DNA of 64,000 nucleotides. It comes from Glaciecola sp. Its GTDB lineage: Bacteria > Pseudomonadota > Gammaproteobacteria > Enterobacterales > Alteromonadaceae. Below the pieces are notes generated by a model. That model worked only from the letters and a program-made list of their open reading frames with translations. It had not been told where the DNA came from and did not search any database. This document shows positions 28,522-37,280 of this stretch, one piece after another. The stretch spans positions 57,458 to 121,457 of the forward strand of contig JAAZVZ010000006.1 in NCBI GenBank assembly GCA_018623155.1, read 5' to 3'. How positions within the stretch are numbered: the first letter of the stretch is position 1; every line of letters begins with the position of its first letter. The translations under genes were made by a program, and so were the position numbers.

Positions 28522-30145
28522 CGATATTCGCTCCGTTGGTATTGTGGATTTGCATGCTGCCACCAAGTGCTATGACATGGTTGTAAATCATAAAAAGTCC
28601 ATCGCTGTAGTTACCAGCTAGGGTATTGTCATTAAAGCCGATGCCGTTGTCACAAAAAGACAAATGTACTTGCTTGTCTTCGATTTCAATACTGATAGAG
28701 CAAGAGTCGGCTTTACTGTGTTCTACTGTGTTTTTGATACACTCCTGGACCATGCGTACAATCGTGATTTTGTTGGTATCAGTCAGTTCCGTTAGGTCCT
28801 CTGTGACATAGGCATTGTATTCGATGAAGTTGTTGCCAAGATATTCATTGAAGTTTTCTTTACTCAAAGCGATGTTGAGAGGCGCATCATCAATGTTTTT
28901 TGGGCGAAGCCAATACATTAACCGATAAGCATTGTTATACAAATTCCCACATTCTATCTTAATGTCATTTAGCAATTCAGGGTGTAATCTTGCGATATCG
29001 AATTTTTTTTCTAATACGGAAATTAACGCTCTCAAACCAATAATGCTTTGGCCGACATCATCATGTAGTTCTTGTGAAAGTCGTTTTTTTTCCGCTTCTC
29101 GAATATTTACGGCCTGTTTCGATAAGTTTTGTAAATCGCTTTTCGAAATTAATAATTCAGCATTTTGTGCTTCCAAAGCGGTTTGTCTTTGGGACAAAGA
29201 TGAAGTGGTACGGCTATGTTCTAGTTGCAAAGCCGCAGTCACCAACCCCATTGCAAAATAAGCGGCAATAAAGGTTTGGAAATCAACCAATAATTGGCTG
29301 TCAGCATTGTGTAAAAATATTAATAGAACCGTGTTGATCCATAATGCGCAACACAAGCTTCCAAACCAAGTTAAGCGAATGGCAAAGTAGATGATTGGAA
29401 GGAATAAGAATAACTGCAAGAGTTCTCGAGTAAATGCATTGGTATAAAATGCAAATACCATTGCGAGTGTGAGAATAAAGATGTTTTGCAATAATTCGGC
29501 TTTTGAAAACTCAGGAATTTTATACCTAAATTGCAATACCCACATGACGATAAGGAACAGTGTAATTGCAAAGAGCAAACCTGGATAAGCCGCTATATTG
29601 TGAAGGATAAATATATCCAAAACATCATTTGGTGCGACTTTGTCGTACACAGAAGTTTGTGATATTGCAGTGTAACCTACACTGGTAAAGCGTGTCAGCA
29701 TACCCAAAAAAACAATCAATGAAATCGATCTGAGGGTAAATAGATTACGGTTTATTTGGTGTTCTCGAGCGTAGTAGATAAATGGAAGCATATGAACCGT
29801 CATAAGCAAAGTTTGCACAAAGTGCTTAAACATGTCGTAATAAATCGATTCTTGCACCTGCATGGTGTACCCGCTGGCAAAACAAATTGCCAATATTGCA
29901 GAAACCCAAAATCGATAGGGCAAAAAGATAAAAATGATAAATTGAAAGCCCAAAGGGAAGTACCAAATAACAAAACTTGGCATTACGACATAGTTAAATG
30001 AAAAATTAAAAAATGAAAATTGACCAACACTCACTAAGATAAAAATAAAGAGCTGCGCATAGCATTTGTAAGCAAGAGACGCTTCAGTATGAAAAGTGCG
30101 TTGAAAGAAGACGGCCGCGTTTCTGGATATGCTTTGTGATTGCAT
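28502..30145 (-). CDS. membrane sensor histidine kinase (HisKA_3 type) with diverged G2 box
   Basis: A 547-residue kinase with seven to eight membrane helices (about 30-305, MASE1-like in look), a coiled coil and the intact NarL-partner type motif KKRLSQELHDDVGQ (His about 361). The HATPase domain has the N box (VQECIKNTVEHS) and G1 (CDNGIGFN), but the usual GxGLxxM lid reads SDGLFMI, losing its first Gly. It is transcribed first in a two-gene unit with the His-less kinase. No response regulator (LuxR/NarL type would be expected) is in the window. It converges on the exporter operon, so a role in sensing the exported peptide is possible but unproven. Confidence 0.85.
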   Translation of the reverse strand: MQSQSISRNAAVFFQRTFHTEASLAYKCYAQLFIFILVSVGQFSFFNFSFNYVVMPSFVIWYFPLGFQFIIFIFLPYRFWVSAILAICFASGYTMQVQESIYYDMFKHFVQTLLMTVHMLPFIYYAREHQINRNLFTLRSISLIVFLGMLTRFTSVGYTAISQTSVYDKVAPNDVLDIFILHNIAAYPGLLFAITLFLIVMWVLQFRYKIPEFSKAELLQNIFILTLAMVFAFYTNAFTRELLQLFLFLPIIYFAIRLTWFGSLCCALWINTVLLIFLHNADSQLLVDFQTFIAAYFAMGLVTAALQLEHSRTTSSLSQRQTALEAQNAELLISKSDLQNLSKQAVNIREAEKKRLSQELHDDVGQSIIGLRALISVLEKKFDIARLHPELLNDIKIECGNLYNNAYRLMYWLRPKNIDDAPLNIALSKENFNEYLGNNFIEYNAYVTEDLTELTDTNKITIVRMVQECIKNTVEHSKADSCSISIEIEDKQVHLSFCDNGIGFNDNTLAGNYSDGLFMIYNHVIALGGSMQIHNTNGANIDVWLPL

Positions 30146-30221
30146 GAATACGTGATTCGATTTTGTTATTGATTAATTTTTGCATAAACCAGACAAAAAA
30201 CCAACAAAATACATTTTTACC

Positions 30222-30250
30222 TTGACACTCATGGGGCAAATCTTTAATAT
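30222..30250 (+). promoter_or_regulatory. sigma-70 promoter of the tRNA-His/Leu/Pro unit
   Basis: A perfect -35 TTGACA (30222-30227) and -10 TAATAT (30245-30250) separated by 17 bp, then the GC-rich discriminator GCGCTCCGC typical of growth-rate and stringently controlled stable RNA promoters. Confidence 0.85.
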
Positions 30251-30283
30251 GCGCTCCGCTTTGTACGGCACAACAAATCAATG

Positions 30284-30359
30284 GTGGGCGTAGCTCAGTT
30301 GGTAGAGCCCCGGATTGTGATTCCGGTTGTCGTGGGTTCAAATCCCATCGTCCACCCCA
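30284..30359 (+). tRNA. tRNA-His (GUG)
   Basis: 76 nt with encoded CCA. The acceptor GTGGGCG pairs with CGTCCAC (one G-T), the discriminator is C as in His tRNAs, and the preceding base is G, supplying the G-1 identity element. The anticodon loop TTGTGAT gives GTG. Confidence 0.97.
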
Positions 30360-30408
30360 TTTGTTGTCTCATATAGGCAAAGTTCTCGAGAATTCATCTC
30401 ACGTGTTT

Positions 30409-30493
30409 GCGGAAGTGGTGGAATTGGTAGACACGCTGGATTTAGGTTCCAGTGCTTCACGGCGTGAGAGTTCAAGTCTCTCCTTCCGCACCA
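30409..30493 (+). tRNA. tRNA-Leu (UAG)
   Basis: 85 nt with a long variable arm (TGCTTCACGGCGTG region) and encoded CCA. The acceptor GCGGAAG pairs with CTTCCGC; the anticodon loop TTTAGGT gives TAG. Confidence 0.97.
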
Positions 30494-30504
30494 TAATTTG
30501 AGAC

Positions 30505-30581
30505 CGGTGAGTGGCGCAGCTTGGTAGCGCACTTGTTTTGGGTACAAGGGGTCGCAGGTTCAAATCCTGTCTCACCGACCA
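30505..30581 (+). tRNA. tRNA-Pro (UGG), copy 2
   Basis: 77 nt, identical to the copy at 21918-21994, anticodon TGG, encoded CCA. It is the last gene of the His-Leu-Pro unit before tig. With copy 1 it forms a 77-bp direct repeat about 8.6 kb apart. Confidence 0.97.
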
Positions 30582-30709
30582 TCTCAAATTCCTGTACTTT
30601 CTTTCTGTACTAATCACGTTTCAGCCTGTATAATTCGCCGTCTTTTAAATATAGAACACACCACTGTTTAATTTCTAGCGCAGATTTGGCGCACAGTTGA
30701 GGTAGAATA

Positions 30710-32020
30710 ATGCAAGTTTCAGTCGAGACGACTCAAGGCTTAGAACGTAAAGTAACAGTCACAGTACCTGCGGGTAACGTTGATGAAGCGGTAAAATCGC
30801 GTCTTCAACAACTAGCCAAAACACAGCGTATTAATGGTTTTCGTCCTGGCAAAGTTCCAGTAAGCGTTATCAAAAAGCGTTTCGGTGCAGCGGTTCGTCA
30901 AGAAGTCGCTGGCGATGTGATGCAACGCCATTTTTATCAAGCGATCATCCAAGAAAAAATCACTCCAGCTGGTATGCCAACTTTCGATTTGATTAAAGAC
31001 GTAGACGGTGAAGATTTAGAATTTGTTGCTACGTTTGAAGTATATCCAGAAGTCGAATTACAAGGTCTTGATAAGGTTAAAGTTGAAAAGCCAGTTGTTG
31101 AGATCAAAGACAAAGACTTAGCCGATATGATCAAAACTTTGCAAAAGCAACATGCGAATTGGAAAGAAGGCAAGCGTAAAGCGAAGAAAGACGATCGCGT
31201 AACGATTGATTTCGTTGGTACCATCGACGGTGAAGAATTTGAAGGCGGTAAAGCAGAAGACTTTCCTCTAGAGATGGGCAAAAATCGCATGATTCCAGGC
31301 TTTGAAGAGCCAATTGTCGGTCTTAAGCCAGGTGAAGAGTGCGTTGCTGAAGTGACATTCCCAGAAGACTATCACGCTGAAAACCTAAAAGGTAAAGCGG
31401 CTTCGTTTGCGATTACGATTAAGAAAGTGGAAAGCTTAGATTTGCCAAAAGTCGACGAAGAATTTGCCAAACTGTTCGGTGTTGAAGAAGGCGGTGTTGA
31501 GGCACTTGAAGCGGAAGTTAAGAAAAACATGCAGCGTGAACTTGACCAAGTGGTTAAGTCAAAGATCAAAGAAAGTGTCATTGATGGTTTGCTTGAAGCA
31601 AACGAAGTTGACATTCCACAAGCATTGATTGACCAAGAAGTTGAAGCGCTACGTGAGCAAGCCAAACAACGTTTTGCACAACAAGCCGGTGGGCAGACTG
31701 ATAACTTACCAGAGTTACCATCTGAGCTATTTACCGATAACGCAAATCGTCGAGTGAAGATTGGTCTTATTTTGGGCGAAGTCATTAAAGCAAATGACTT
31801 GAAAGCCGATGAAGATAAGGTGAATGCATTAATCGAAACGACGGCTTCAGCTTATGAAGATCCACAAGAAGTAATTGATTATTATCAAAACAATCAAGAG
31901 CTTATGCAACAAATGCAAAACGTTGCACTAGAAGAGCAAGCGATTGAGTGGGTGCTTGAACAAGCAAAAGTCAAAGAAGTTAAAACCAAGTTTGACGATA
32001 TCATGAACAAACAGGCATAA
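30710..32020 (+). CDS. tig: trigger factor
   Basis: A 436-residue ribosome-bound chaperone with peptidyl-prolyl isomerase activity. The N-terminal ribosome-binding domain carries the signature GFRPGKVP (about residue 43); the FKBP-like domain is at about 160-240 ([30 protein letters not shown]), and the C-terminal chaperone arm follows. It heads the quality-control series tig-clpP-clpX-lon and ends before a strong terminator. Confidence 0.98.
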   Translation: MQVSVETTQGLERKVTVTVPAGNVDEAVKSRLQQLAKTQRINGFRPGKVPVSVIKKRFGAAVRQEVAGDVMQRHFYQAIIQEKITPAGMPTFDLIKDVDGEDLEFVATFEVYPEVELQGLDKVKVEKPVVEIKDKDLADMIKTLQKQHANWKEGKRKAKKDDRVTIDFVGTIDGEEFEGGKAEDFPLEMGKNRMIPGFEEPIVGLKPGEECVAEVTFPEDYHAENLKGKAASFAITIKKVESLDLPKVDEEFAKLFGVEEGGVEALEAEVKKNMQRELDQVVKSKIKESVIDGLLEANEVDIPQALIDQEVEALREQAKQRFAQQAGGQTDNLPELPSELFTDNANRRVKIGLILGEVIKANDLKADEDKVNALIETTASAYEDPQEVIDYYQNNQELMQQMQNVALEEQAIEWVLEQAKVKEVKTKFDDIMNKQA

Positions 32021-32065
32021 ATTATTGCCAAACGTTTGACTTTTATGGTCTTACCCTGATTAAAT

Positions 32066-32091
32066 GCCCAGTAATAACTGGGCTTTTTTTT
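32066..32091 (+). terminator. intrinsic terminator between tig and clpP
   Basis: The stem GCCCAGT / ACTGGGC with an AATA loop is followed by eight T residues. clpP starts 28 bp later, so clpP needs readthrough or its own promoter. Confidence 0.9.
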
Positions 32092-32118
32092 GCCAAATAT
32101 TTGCATAAGGAAATTACA

Positions 32119-32727
32119 TTGAACCACTTTGATGAAGTACAAAACGCACTGGTCCCTATGGTCATTGAGCAAACCTCAAAAGGTGAGCGTTCATTTGATA
32201 TTTATTCACGATTACTCAAAGAAAATGTTATTTTTTTGGTGGGTCAGGTTGAAGATCACATGGCGAACCTTATTGTGGCGCAAATGTTATTTTTGGAAGC
32301 CGAAAATCCTGAAAAAGATATTTTCTTATATATCAATTCTCCTGGCGGCTCTGTGACAGCGGGTATGGCTATATATGATACTATGCAATTCATTAAGCCA
32401 GACGTTTCTACCGTTTGTATGGGTATGGCTGCAAGTATGGGCTCGTTTTTGCTAGCAGGTGGTGCTGCTGGCAAACGGTATTGTTTACCAAACTCTCAAG
32501 TGATGATTCATCAGCCACTAGGGGGGTTCCAGGGACAAGCATCTGATTTTGAAATCCATGCAAAAAATATTATTCAAACCAAAGAAAAACTAAACAGCAT
32601 TTATGCTCATCATACTGGACAGCCAGTTGAAAAAATTGCTCAAGACACAGACCGTGATAATTTTATGACTGCACAAGATGCACTTGAGTACGGTTTGATT
32701 GACCAAATAATGACAAGTAGAAACTAA
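32119..32727 (+). CDS. clpP: ATP-dependent Clp protease proteolytic subunit
   Basis: A 202-residue serine protease that forms the tetradecameric chamber served by ClpX. The Ser is in [14 protein letters not shown], the His in MIHQPLGG and the Asp follows in DTDRDNF. The start is taken as TTG 32119 with AAGGA eight bases upstream; the TTG six codons earlier lies almost on the terminator and would add non-conserved residues. The conserved part begins at [21 protein letters not shown]. clpX follows after 103 bp. Confidence 0.95.
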   Translation: MNHFDEVQNALVPMVIEQTSKGERSFDIYSRLLKENVIFLVGQVEDHMANLIVAQMLFLEAENPEKDIFLYINSPGGSVTAGMAIYDTMQFIKPDVSTVCMGMAASMGSFLLAGGAAGKRYCLPNSQVMIHQPLGGFQGQASDFEIHAKNIIQTKEKLNSIYAHHTGQPVEKIAQDTDRDNFMTAQDALEYGLIDQIMTSRN

Positions 32728-32830
32728 TTGATATCGTTTTTAGTTATTCTTAGTCTATAATGAAATTATTACCGTATAAGTTGAACAATGAGCTTGTTCA
32801 CGTTCTATATATTTTACGAGGCGTCTCTCA

Positions 32831-34111
32831 ATGAGTACAAATCAAACCAGTGATGGTGACAACAAATTACTTTATTGTTCTTTCTGTGGTAAGAGCCAAC
32901 ACGAAGTACGTAAATTAATTGCTGGACCGTCTGTATTTATCTGCGATGAGTGCGTTGAGTTATGCAACGACATTATTCGAGAAGAAATCAAAGATATATC
33001 TCCTAAATCCAAAAAAGACAGCTTACCTAAGCCGCATGAGATCCATGCGCATCTGGATGATTATGTTATTGGTCAAGAGCACGCCAAGAAGGTGTTGTCC
33101 GTTGCCGTTTACAATCATTACAAACGCCTTAAAAATGGAGATATGCACGAGGGTGTTGAATTGGGCAAAAGCAACATATTGCTTATTGGGCCAACAGGAA
33201 GTGGTAAGACACTGCTTGCAGAAACCCTTGCGCGTCTCTTAGATGTCCCATTTACAATGGCTGACGCGACCACGCTTACAGAAGCGGGTTATGTTGGTGA
33301 GGATGTCGAGAATATCATTCAGAAACTCTTACAAAAATGCGACTACGATGTTGAAAAAGCGCAACGTGGTATCGTCTATATTGATGAAATTGATAAGATT
33401 TCTCGTAAGTCTGATAACCCATCCATTACGCGTGATGTTTCAGGTGAAGGCGTACAGCAAGCATTATTAAAGTTAGTAGAAGGCACAATTGCATCAGTAC
33501 CACCACAAGGTGGACGTAAACATCCTCAGCAAGAATTTTTGCAAGTGGATACTTCAAAAATTTTATTTATCTGTGGTGGTGCTTTTGCCGGTTTGGATAA
33601 GGTCATTGAGCAACGCTCAGCTAAAGGTACTGGTATTGGTTTTGGTGCTGAGGTCAAATCAACGGATAATACAAAAGCTGTTTCTGAACTGTTTAAACAG
33701 GTAGAGCCAGAAGATTTGGTCCGCTATGGTTTAATCCCTGAATTTATCGGTCGACTTCCTGTTGTGACCAGCTTAGAAGAGTTAAGTGAAGAAGCATTAA
33801 TACAAATCTTAACTGAGCCCAAAAATGCGATTACTAAGCAATACGGTGCTTTACTGGCTCTTGAAGAAGCTGAGTTAGAGTTTCGAGAGGATGCGCTCAT
33901 CGCGATTGCGCGCAAAGCTATGGAGCGTAAAACAGGTGCACGTGGACTTCGTTCAATTGTTGAGAACGTATTGCTGGATACAATGTACGAATTACCTCAA
34001 CTTGAAAATGTCAGTAAAGTCGTTGTAGATGAGACGGTTATTAAAGGGGAGTCAAAACCGATTCTCCTCTATAACAGCCAAGAGAAGGCTGCTGGTGCGG
34101 AAACAGAATAA
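32831..34111 (+). CDS. clpX: Clp protease ATP-binding subunit ClpX
   Basis: A 426-residue AAA+ unfoldase. The N-terminal zinc-binding domain has four Cys (YCSFCGKS and ICDECVELC); the ATPase has Walker A GPTGSGKT, Walker B VYIDEID, the pore loop GYVGEDVE, and the IGF-type loop [10 protein letters not shown] for docking to ClpP. Length matches the family. A terminator follows at 34131-34153. Confidence 0.98.
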   Translation: MSTNQTSDGDNKLLYCSFCGKSQHEVRKLIAGPSVFICDECVELCNDIIREEIKDISPKSKKDSLPKPHEIHAHLDDYVIGQEHAKKVLSVAVYNHYKRLKNGDMHEGVELGKSNILLIGPTGSGKTLLAETLARLLDVPFTMADATTLTEAGYVGEDVENIIQKLLQKCDYDVEKAQRGIVYIDEIDKISRKSDNPSITRDVSGEGVQQALLKLVEGTIASVPPQGGRKHPQQEFLQVDTSKILFICGGAFAGLDKVIEQRSAKGTGIGFGAEVKSTDNTKAVSELFKQVEPEDLVRYGLIPEFIGRLPVVTSLEELSEEALIQILTEPKNAITKQYGALLALEEAELEFREDALIAIARKAMERKTGARGLRSIVENVLLDTMYELPQLENVSKVVVDETVIKGESKPILLYNSQEKAAGAETE

Positions 34112-34130
34112 TAATCAAATTTAGATGAAT

Positions 34131-34153
34131 AAAAGGGGCGAAGAGCCCCTTTT
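34131..34153 (+). terminator. intrinsic terminator after clpX
   Basis: The stem AAAAGGGGC / GCCCCTTTT with a GAAGA loop and one more T after it; 19 bp after the clpX stop. Confidence 0.9.
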
Positions 34154-34200
34154 TAGTCGATATTTTACGTTTGATGGGATGTTATAAATGCAAAAGTAAA

Positions 34201-34228
34201 TTGAACTTTGTTCAATAATCCCCATATA
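34201..34228 (+). promoter_or_regulatory. sigma-32 (heat-shock) promoter of lon
   Basis: TTGAA (34201-34205) and CCCCATATA (34220-34228) are 14 bp apart, the same elements and spacing as I recall for the E. coli lon heat-shock promoter (TTGAA-N14-CCCCATATA). The lon ATG is 31 bp downstream. The match implies RpoH control of lon in this organism. Confidence 0.85.
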
Positions 34229-34259
34229 TATACCATCAAAAAATTAATTAGGAATTAGC

Positions 34260-36611
34260 ATGTCGCTAGAACAAACCCAGACAAATATGCCCGTGTTGGC
34301 TTTGCGCGATGTGGTTGTATATCCCCACATGGTGATACCCTTGTTTGTTGGTAGAGAGAAATCGATCCAGTGCTTGGAATCAGCAATGGAGAACAACAAG
34401 CAGATATTTTTGGTTGCGCAAAAAGAAGCTAGTATAGATGAGCCAACGACAAATGATATTTATAACACAGGAACGGTTGCATCTATTTTACAACTCTTAA
34501 AACTACCAGACGGTACGGTAAAGGTTCTTGTTGAAGGTTCTATTCGCGGTAAAGTCTTGCACTATACTCAAGAAGAGCCTTTTTTCAAAGGTGAAATCGA
34601 AACTATTGTCGATATGTCAATTCCTGAAACCGAACAAGAGGTATTGTCTCGTTCGGCAATTTCTCAATTTGAAGGTTACATCAAGCTTAACAAAAAAATC
34701 CCTCCAGAAGTATTAACTTCACTTAATGGGATAGATGATGTTGCCCGACTTGCAGACACAATGGCTGCCCACATGCCGCTTAAATTAAGTGAAAAGCAAA
34801 AAGTACTTGAAATGAATAGCGTGGAAGAACGCTTAGAGTATCTAATGGCTTTAATGGAAGGCGAGATAGATTTACTGCAAGTTGAGAAAAAAATTCGTAC
34901 TCGCGTCAAAAAACAAATGGAAAAATCTCAGCGTGAGTATTATCTCAACGAGCAGATGAAAGCAATCCAAAAAGAACTCGGTGAGCTAGATGAAGCGCCT
35001 GACGAGTTTGAAGCGTTACGCAAGAAAATCGACGAAGCCAAAATGCCTCAGGAAGCTTTAGATAAAGCGAATACTGAATTGCAAAAGCTGAAGATGATGT
35101 CTCCTATGTCTGCAGAAGCAACGGTTGTCCGTAGCTATATTGAATGGTTAACGAATGTGCCATGGCATAAGCGTAGTGCAGTCAAAAAAGATTTAGCAAA
35201 AGCTGAAGGTATTCTCAATGCCGACCATTATGGCTTGGATAAAGTCAAAGAGCGCATTTTGGAGTACCTTGCCGTACAGCAACGTGTGCGCAAGCTAAAA
35301 GGGCCCATTTTGTGTTTAGTTGGACCACCGGGAGTGGGTAAAACGTCTCTAGGCCAATCCATTGCCAAGTCCACCGGTCGTAAATATATTCGTATGGCAT
35401 TAGGTGGGGTGCGTGATGAAGCGGAGATCCGAGGTCATCGACGGACTTATATTGGTTCATTGCCGGGTAAACTGATCCAAAAAATGTCTAAAGTAGGTGT
35501 TAAAAACCCATTATTTTTATTAGATGAAATCGATAAAATGTCTTCCGATATGCGTGGTGATCCTGCCTCTGCACTTCTGGAAGTTCTCGACCCAGAACAA
35601 AATTCTAGTTTCAGTGATCATTACTTGGAAGTGGATTATGACCTGTCGGATGTCATGTTTGTTGCAACATCAAATTCAATGAATATACCAGGCCCACTCT
35701 TGGATCGAATGGAAGTCATTCGCTTGTCTGGTTATACCGAAGACGAAAAAGTGAATATCGCGTTACAACATTTGCTCACCAAGCAAATAGAGCGCAATGG
35801 ACTTAAATCAGACGAAGTTGATATCGATGAGAGTGCCATTGTATCAATTATTCGCTATTACACTCGAGAAGCAGGTGTACGAGGTCTTGAGCGAGAGATT
35901 TCAAAGATATGCCGTAAAGCTGTACGCATGATTCTATTGAACGAGAAATCCGCACCGATTCAGGTTACACAAGACAATATTGAAGAGTTTCTCGGAGTCA
36001 AGCGATATGATTACGGTAAAACCGATGGTCATAACCAAATTGGTCAAGTCAATGGTCTTGCTTGGACGGAGGTGGGGGGTGATTTACTCACTGTAGAATG
36101 TACTTCTGTCCCGGGTAAAGGAGCCATCACGCGCACTGGATCGCTTGGTGAAGTGATGCAAGAGTCTATAACGACTGCCATGACGGTGGTAAGGGCACGA
36201 GCTGAAAAGCTACGCATTAATAACGATTTTCACGAAAAGCGCGATGTGCATATTCACGTGCCAGAAGGTGCTACGCCAAAAGATGGTCCCAGCGCCGGTA
36301 TTGCAATGTGTACCGCGTTAGTGTCCTCTTTAACGGGCAATCCAGTTCGTGCTGATGTGGCGATGACAGGTGAAATCACGTTACGTGGTGAAGTTTTAAT
36401 GATTGGTGGATTAAAAGAAAAGCTACTTGCTGCACATAGAGGGGGAATTAAAACCGTAATTATCCCTAAAGGCAATGCTAGAGATTTGCCTGAGATCCCC
36501 GATAATGTAAAAGAAAATCTCGAAATTCATCCTGTTCAGTGGATAGATGATGTTTTGAACATTGCACTCCAAGAACCGGTTGAACAATTTTCAATCAAAA
36601 CGACAGCTTAA
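34260..36611 (+). CDS. lon: ATP-dependent protease Lon
   Basis: A 783-residue AAA+ serine protease for damaged and regulatory proteins. The N-terminal LON domain (PVLALRDVVVYPHMVIPLFVGRE) is followed by a coiled coil, an ATPase with Walker A GPPGVGKTS and Walker B LFLLDEIDKM, and a protease domain with Ser in DGPSAGIAM and the Lys of the dyad near GGLKEKLLAA. It has its own heat-shock promoter and a terminator behind it. Confidence 0.98.
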   Translation: MSLEQTQTNMPVLALRDVVVYPHMVIPLFVGREKSIQCLESAMENNKQIFLVAQKEASIDEPTTNDIYNTGTVASILQLLKLPDGTVKVLVEGSIRGKVLHYTQEEPFFKGEIETIVDMSIPETEQEVLSRSAISQFEGYIKLNKKIPPEVLTSLNGIDDVARLADTMAAHMPLKLSEKQKVLEMNSVEERLEYLMALMEGEIDLLQVEKKIRTRVKKQMEKSQREYYLNEQMKAIQKELGELDEAPDEFEALRKKIDEAKMPQEALDKANTELQKLKMMSPMSAEATVVRSYIEWLTNVPWHKRSAVKKDLAKAEGILNADHYGLDKVKERILEYLAVQQRVRKLKGPILCLVGPPGVGKTSLGQSIAKSTGRKYIRMALGGVRDEAEIRGHRRTYIGSLPGKLIQKMSKVGVKNPLFLLDEIDKMSSDMRGDPASALLEVLDPEQNSSFSDHYLEVDYDLSDVMFVATSNSMNIPGPLLDRMEVIRLSGYTEDEKVNIALQHLLTKQIERNGLKSDEVDIDESAIVSIIRYYTREAGVRGLEREISKICRKAVRMILLNEKSAPIQVTQDNIEEFLGVKRYDYGKTDGHNQIGQVNGLAWTEVGGDLLTVECTSVPGKGAITRTGSLGEVMQESITTAMTVVRARAEKLRINNDFHEKRDVHIHVPEGATPKDGPSAGIAMCTALVSSLTGNPVRADVAMTGEITLRGEVLMIGGLKEKLLAAHRGGIKTVIIPKGNARDLPEIPDNVKENLEIHPVQWIDDVLNIALQEPVEQFSIKTTA

Positions 36612-36640
36612 AATCCTGGGATTTTAATATAATTGTAATA

Positions 36641-36666
36641 AAAACGTGGTTTTCCACGTTTTTTTG
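36641..36666 (+). terminator. intrinsic terminator after lon
   Basis: The stem AAAACGTGG / CCACGTTTT with a TTTT loop, then more T residues. The next 240 bp to hupB hold AT-rich promoter-like DNA but no gene. Confidence 0.9.
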
Positions 36667-36905
36667 TTTTAATTAGCGAGTAAATCAGAAAAATGTTAAA
36701 AATTTTTCAATTTCTGCTTTCATCCATACAAAATTGTGGTAACTTAACGTATGTAGATGCCCTCTGGGTCTTATAAACAAAGACATATAAAAAAACAGGG
36801 CAGTGTTAAAAGTTTGTTAATAAATGTTGCACTGTGCATCATATATTAATATTATTACTCGTGCTTTAAGCATTAAATCAAAACAATAATTTTAGGGGAT
36901 CTTAC

Positions 36906-37178
36906 GTGAACAAGTCTCAACTAATCGATCAAATCGCTGCAGAAGCAGAATTAAACAAAGCTCAAGCAGAGCGTGCATTAAACGCCTTCACAGGCGCAGT
37001 AACCTCAGCTCTTGCTGGCGGTGATGACGTAGCTTTAGTTGGTTTCGGTACATTTACAGTTCGTGAGCGCGCAGCTCGCACTGGCCGTAACCCTCAAACT
37101 GGCGCAGAGATTCAAATCGCTGCAGCTAAAGTTCCTGCGTTTAAAGCTGGTAAGAAACTAAAAGACGCTTGTAACTAA
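36906..37178 (+). CDS. hupB: nucleoid protein HU beta
   Basis: A 90-residue histone-like DNA-bending protein. [20 protein letters not shown] and the beta-arm region [29 protein letters not shown] are HU signatures. The start is GTG 36906 with AGGGGAT before it. The order lon-hupB-ppiD is conserved in gammaproteobacteria, which favours hupB over hupA. Confidence 0.96.
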   Translation: MNKSQLIDQIAAEAELNKAQAERALNAFTGAVTSALAGGDDVALVGFGTFTVRERAARTGRNPQTGAEIQIAAAKVPAFKAGKKLKDACN

Positions 37179-37197
37179 GCTTTTTTTTGGTACAAAG

Positions 37198-37224
37198 AGC
37201 GATGGTGTATTCCATCGCTTTTTT
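37198..37224 (+). terminator. intrinsic terminator after hupB
   Basis: The stem AGCGATGG / CCATCGCT with a six-base loop, followed by TTTTTTA. Confidence 0.9.
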
Positions 37225-37280
37225 ATTTTTAGCATGATACAAATAACTTAAAAGACTTTTTACTGGAGTAAACACAGGTT

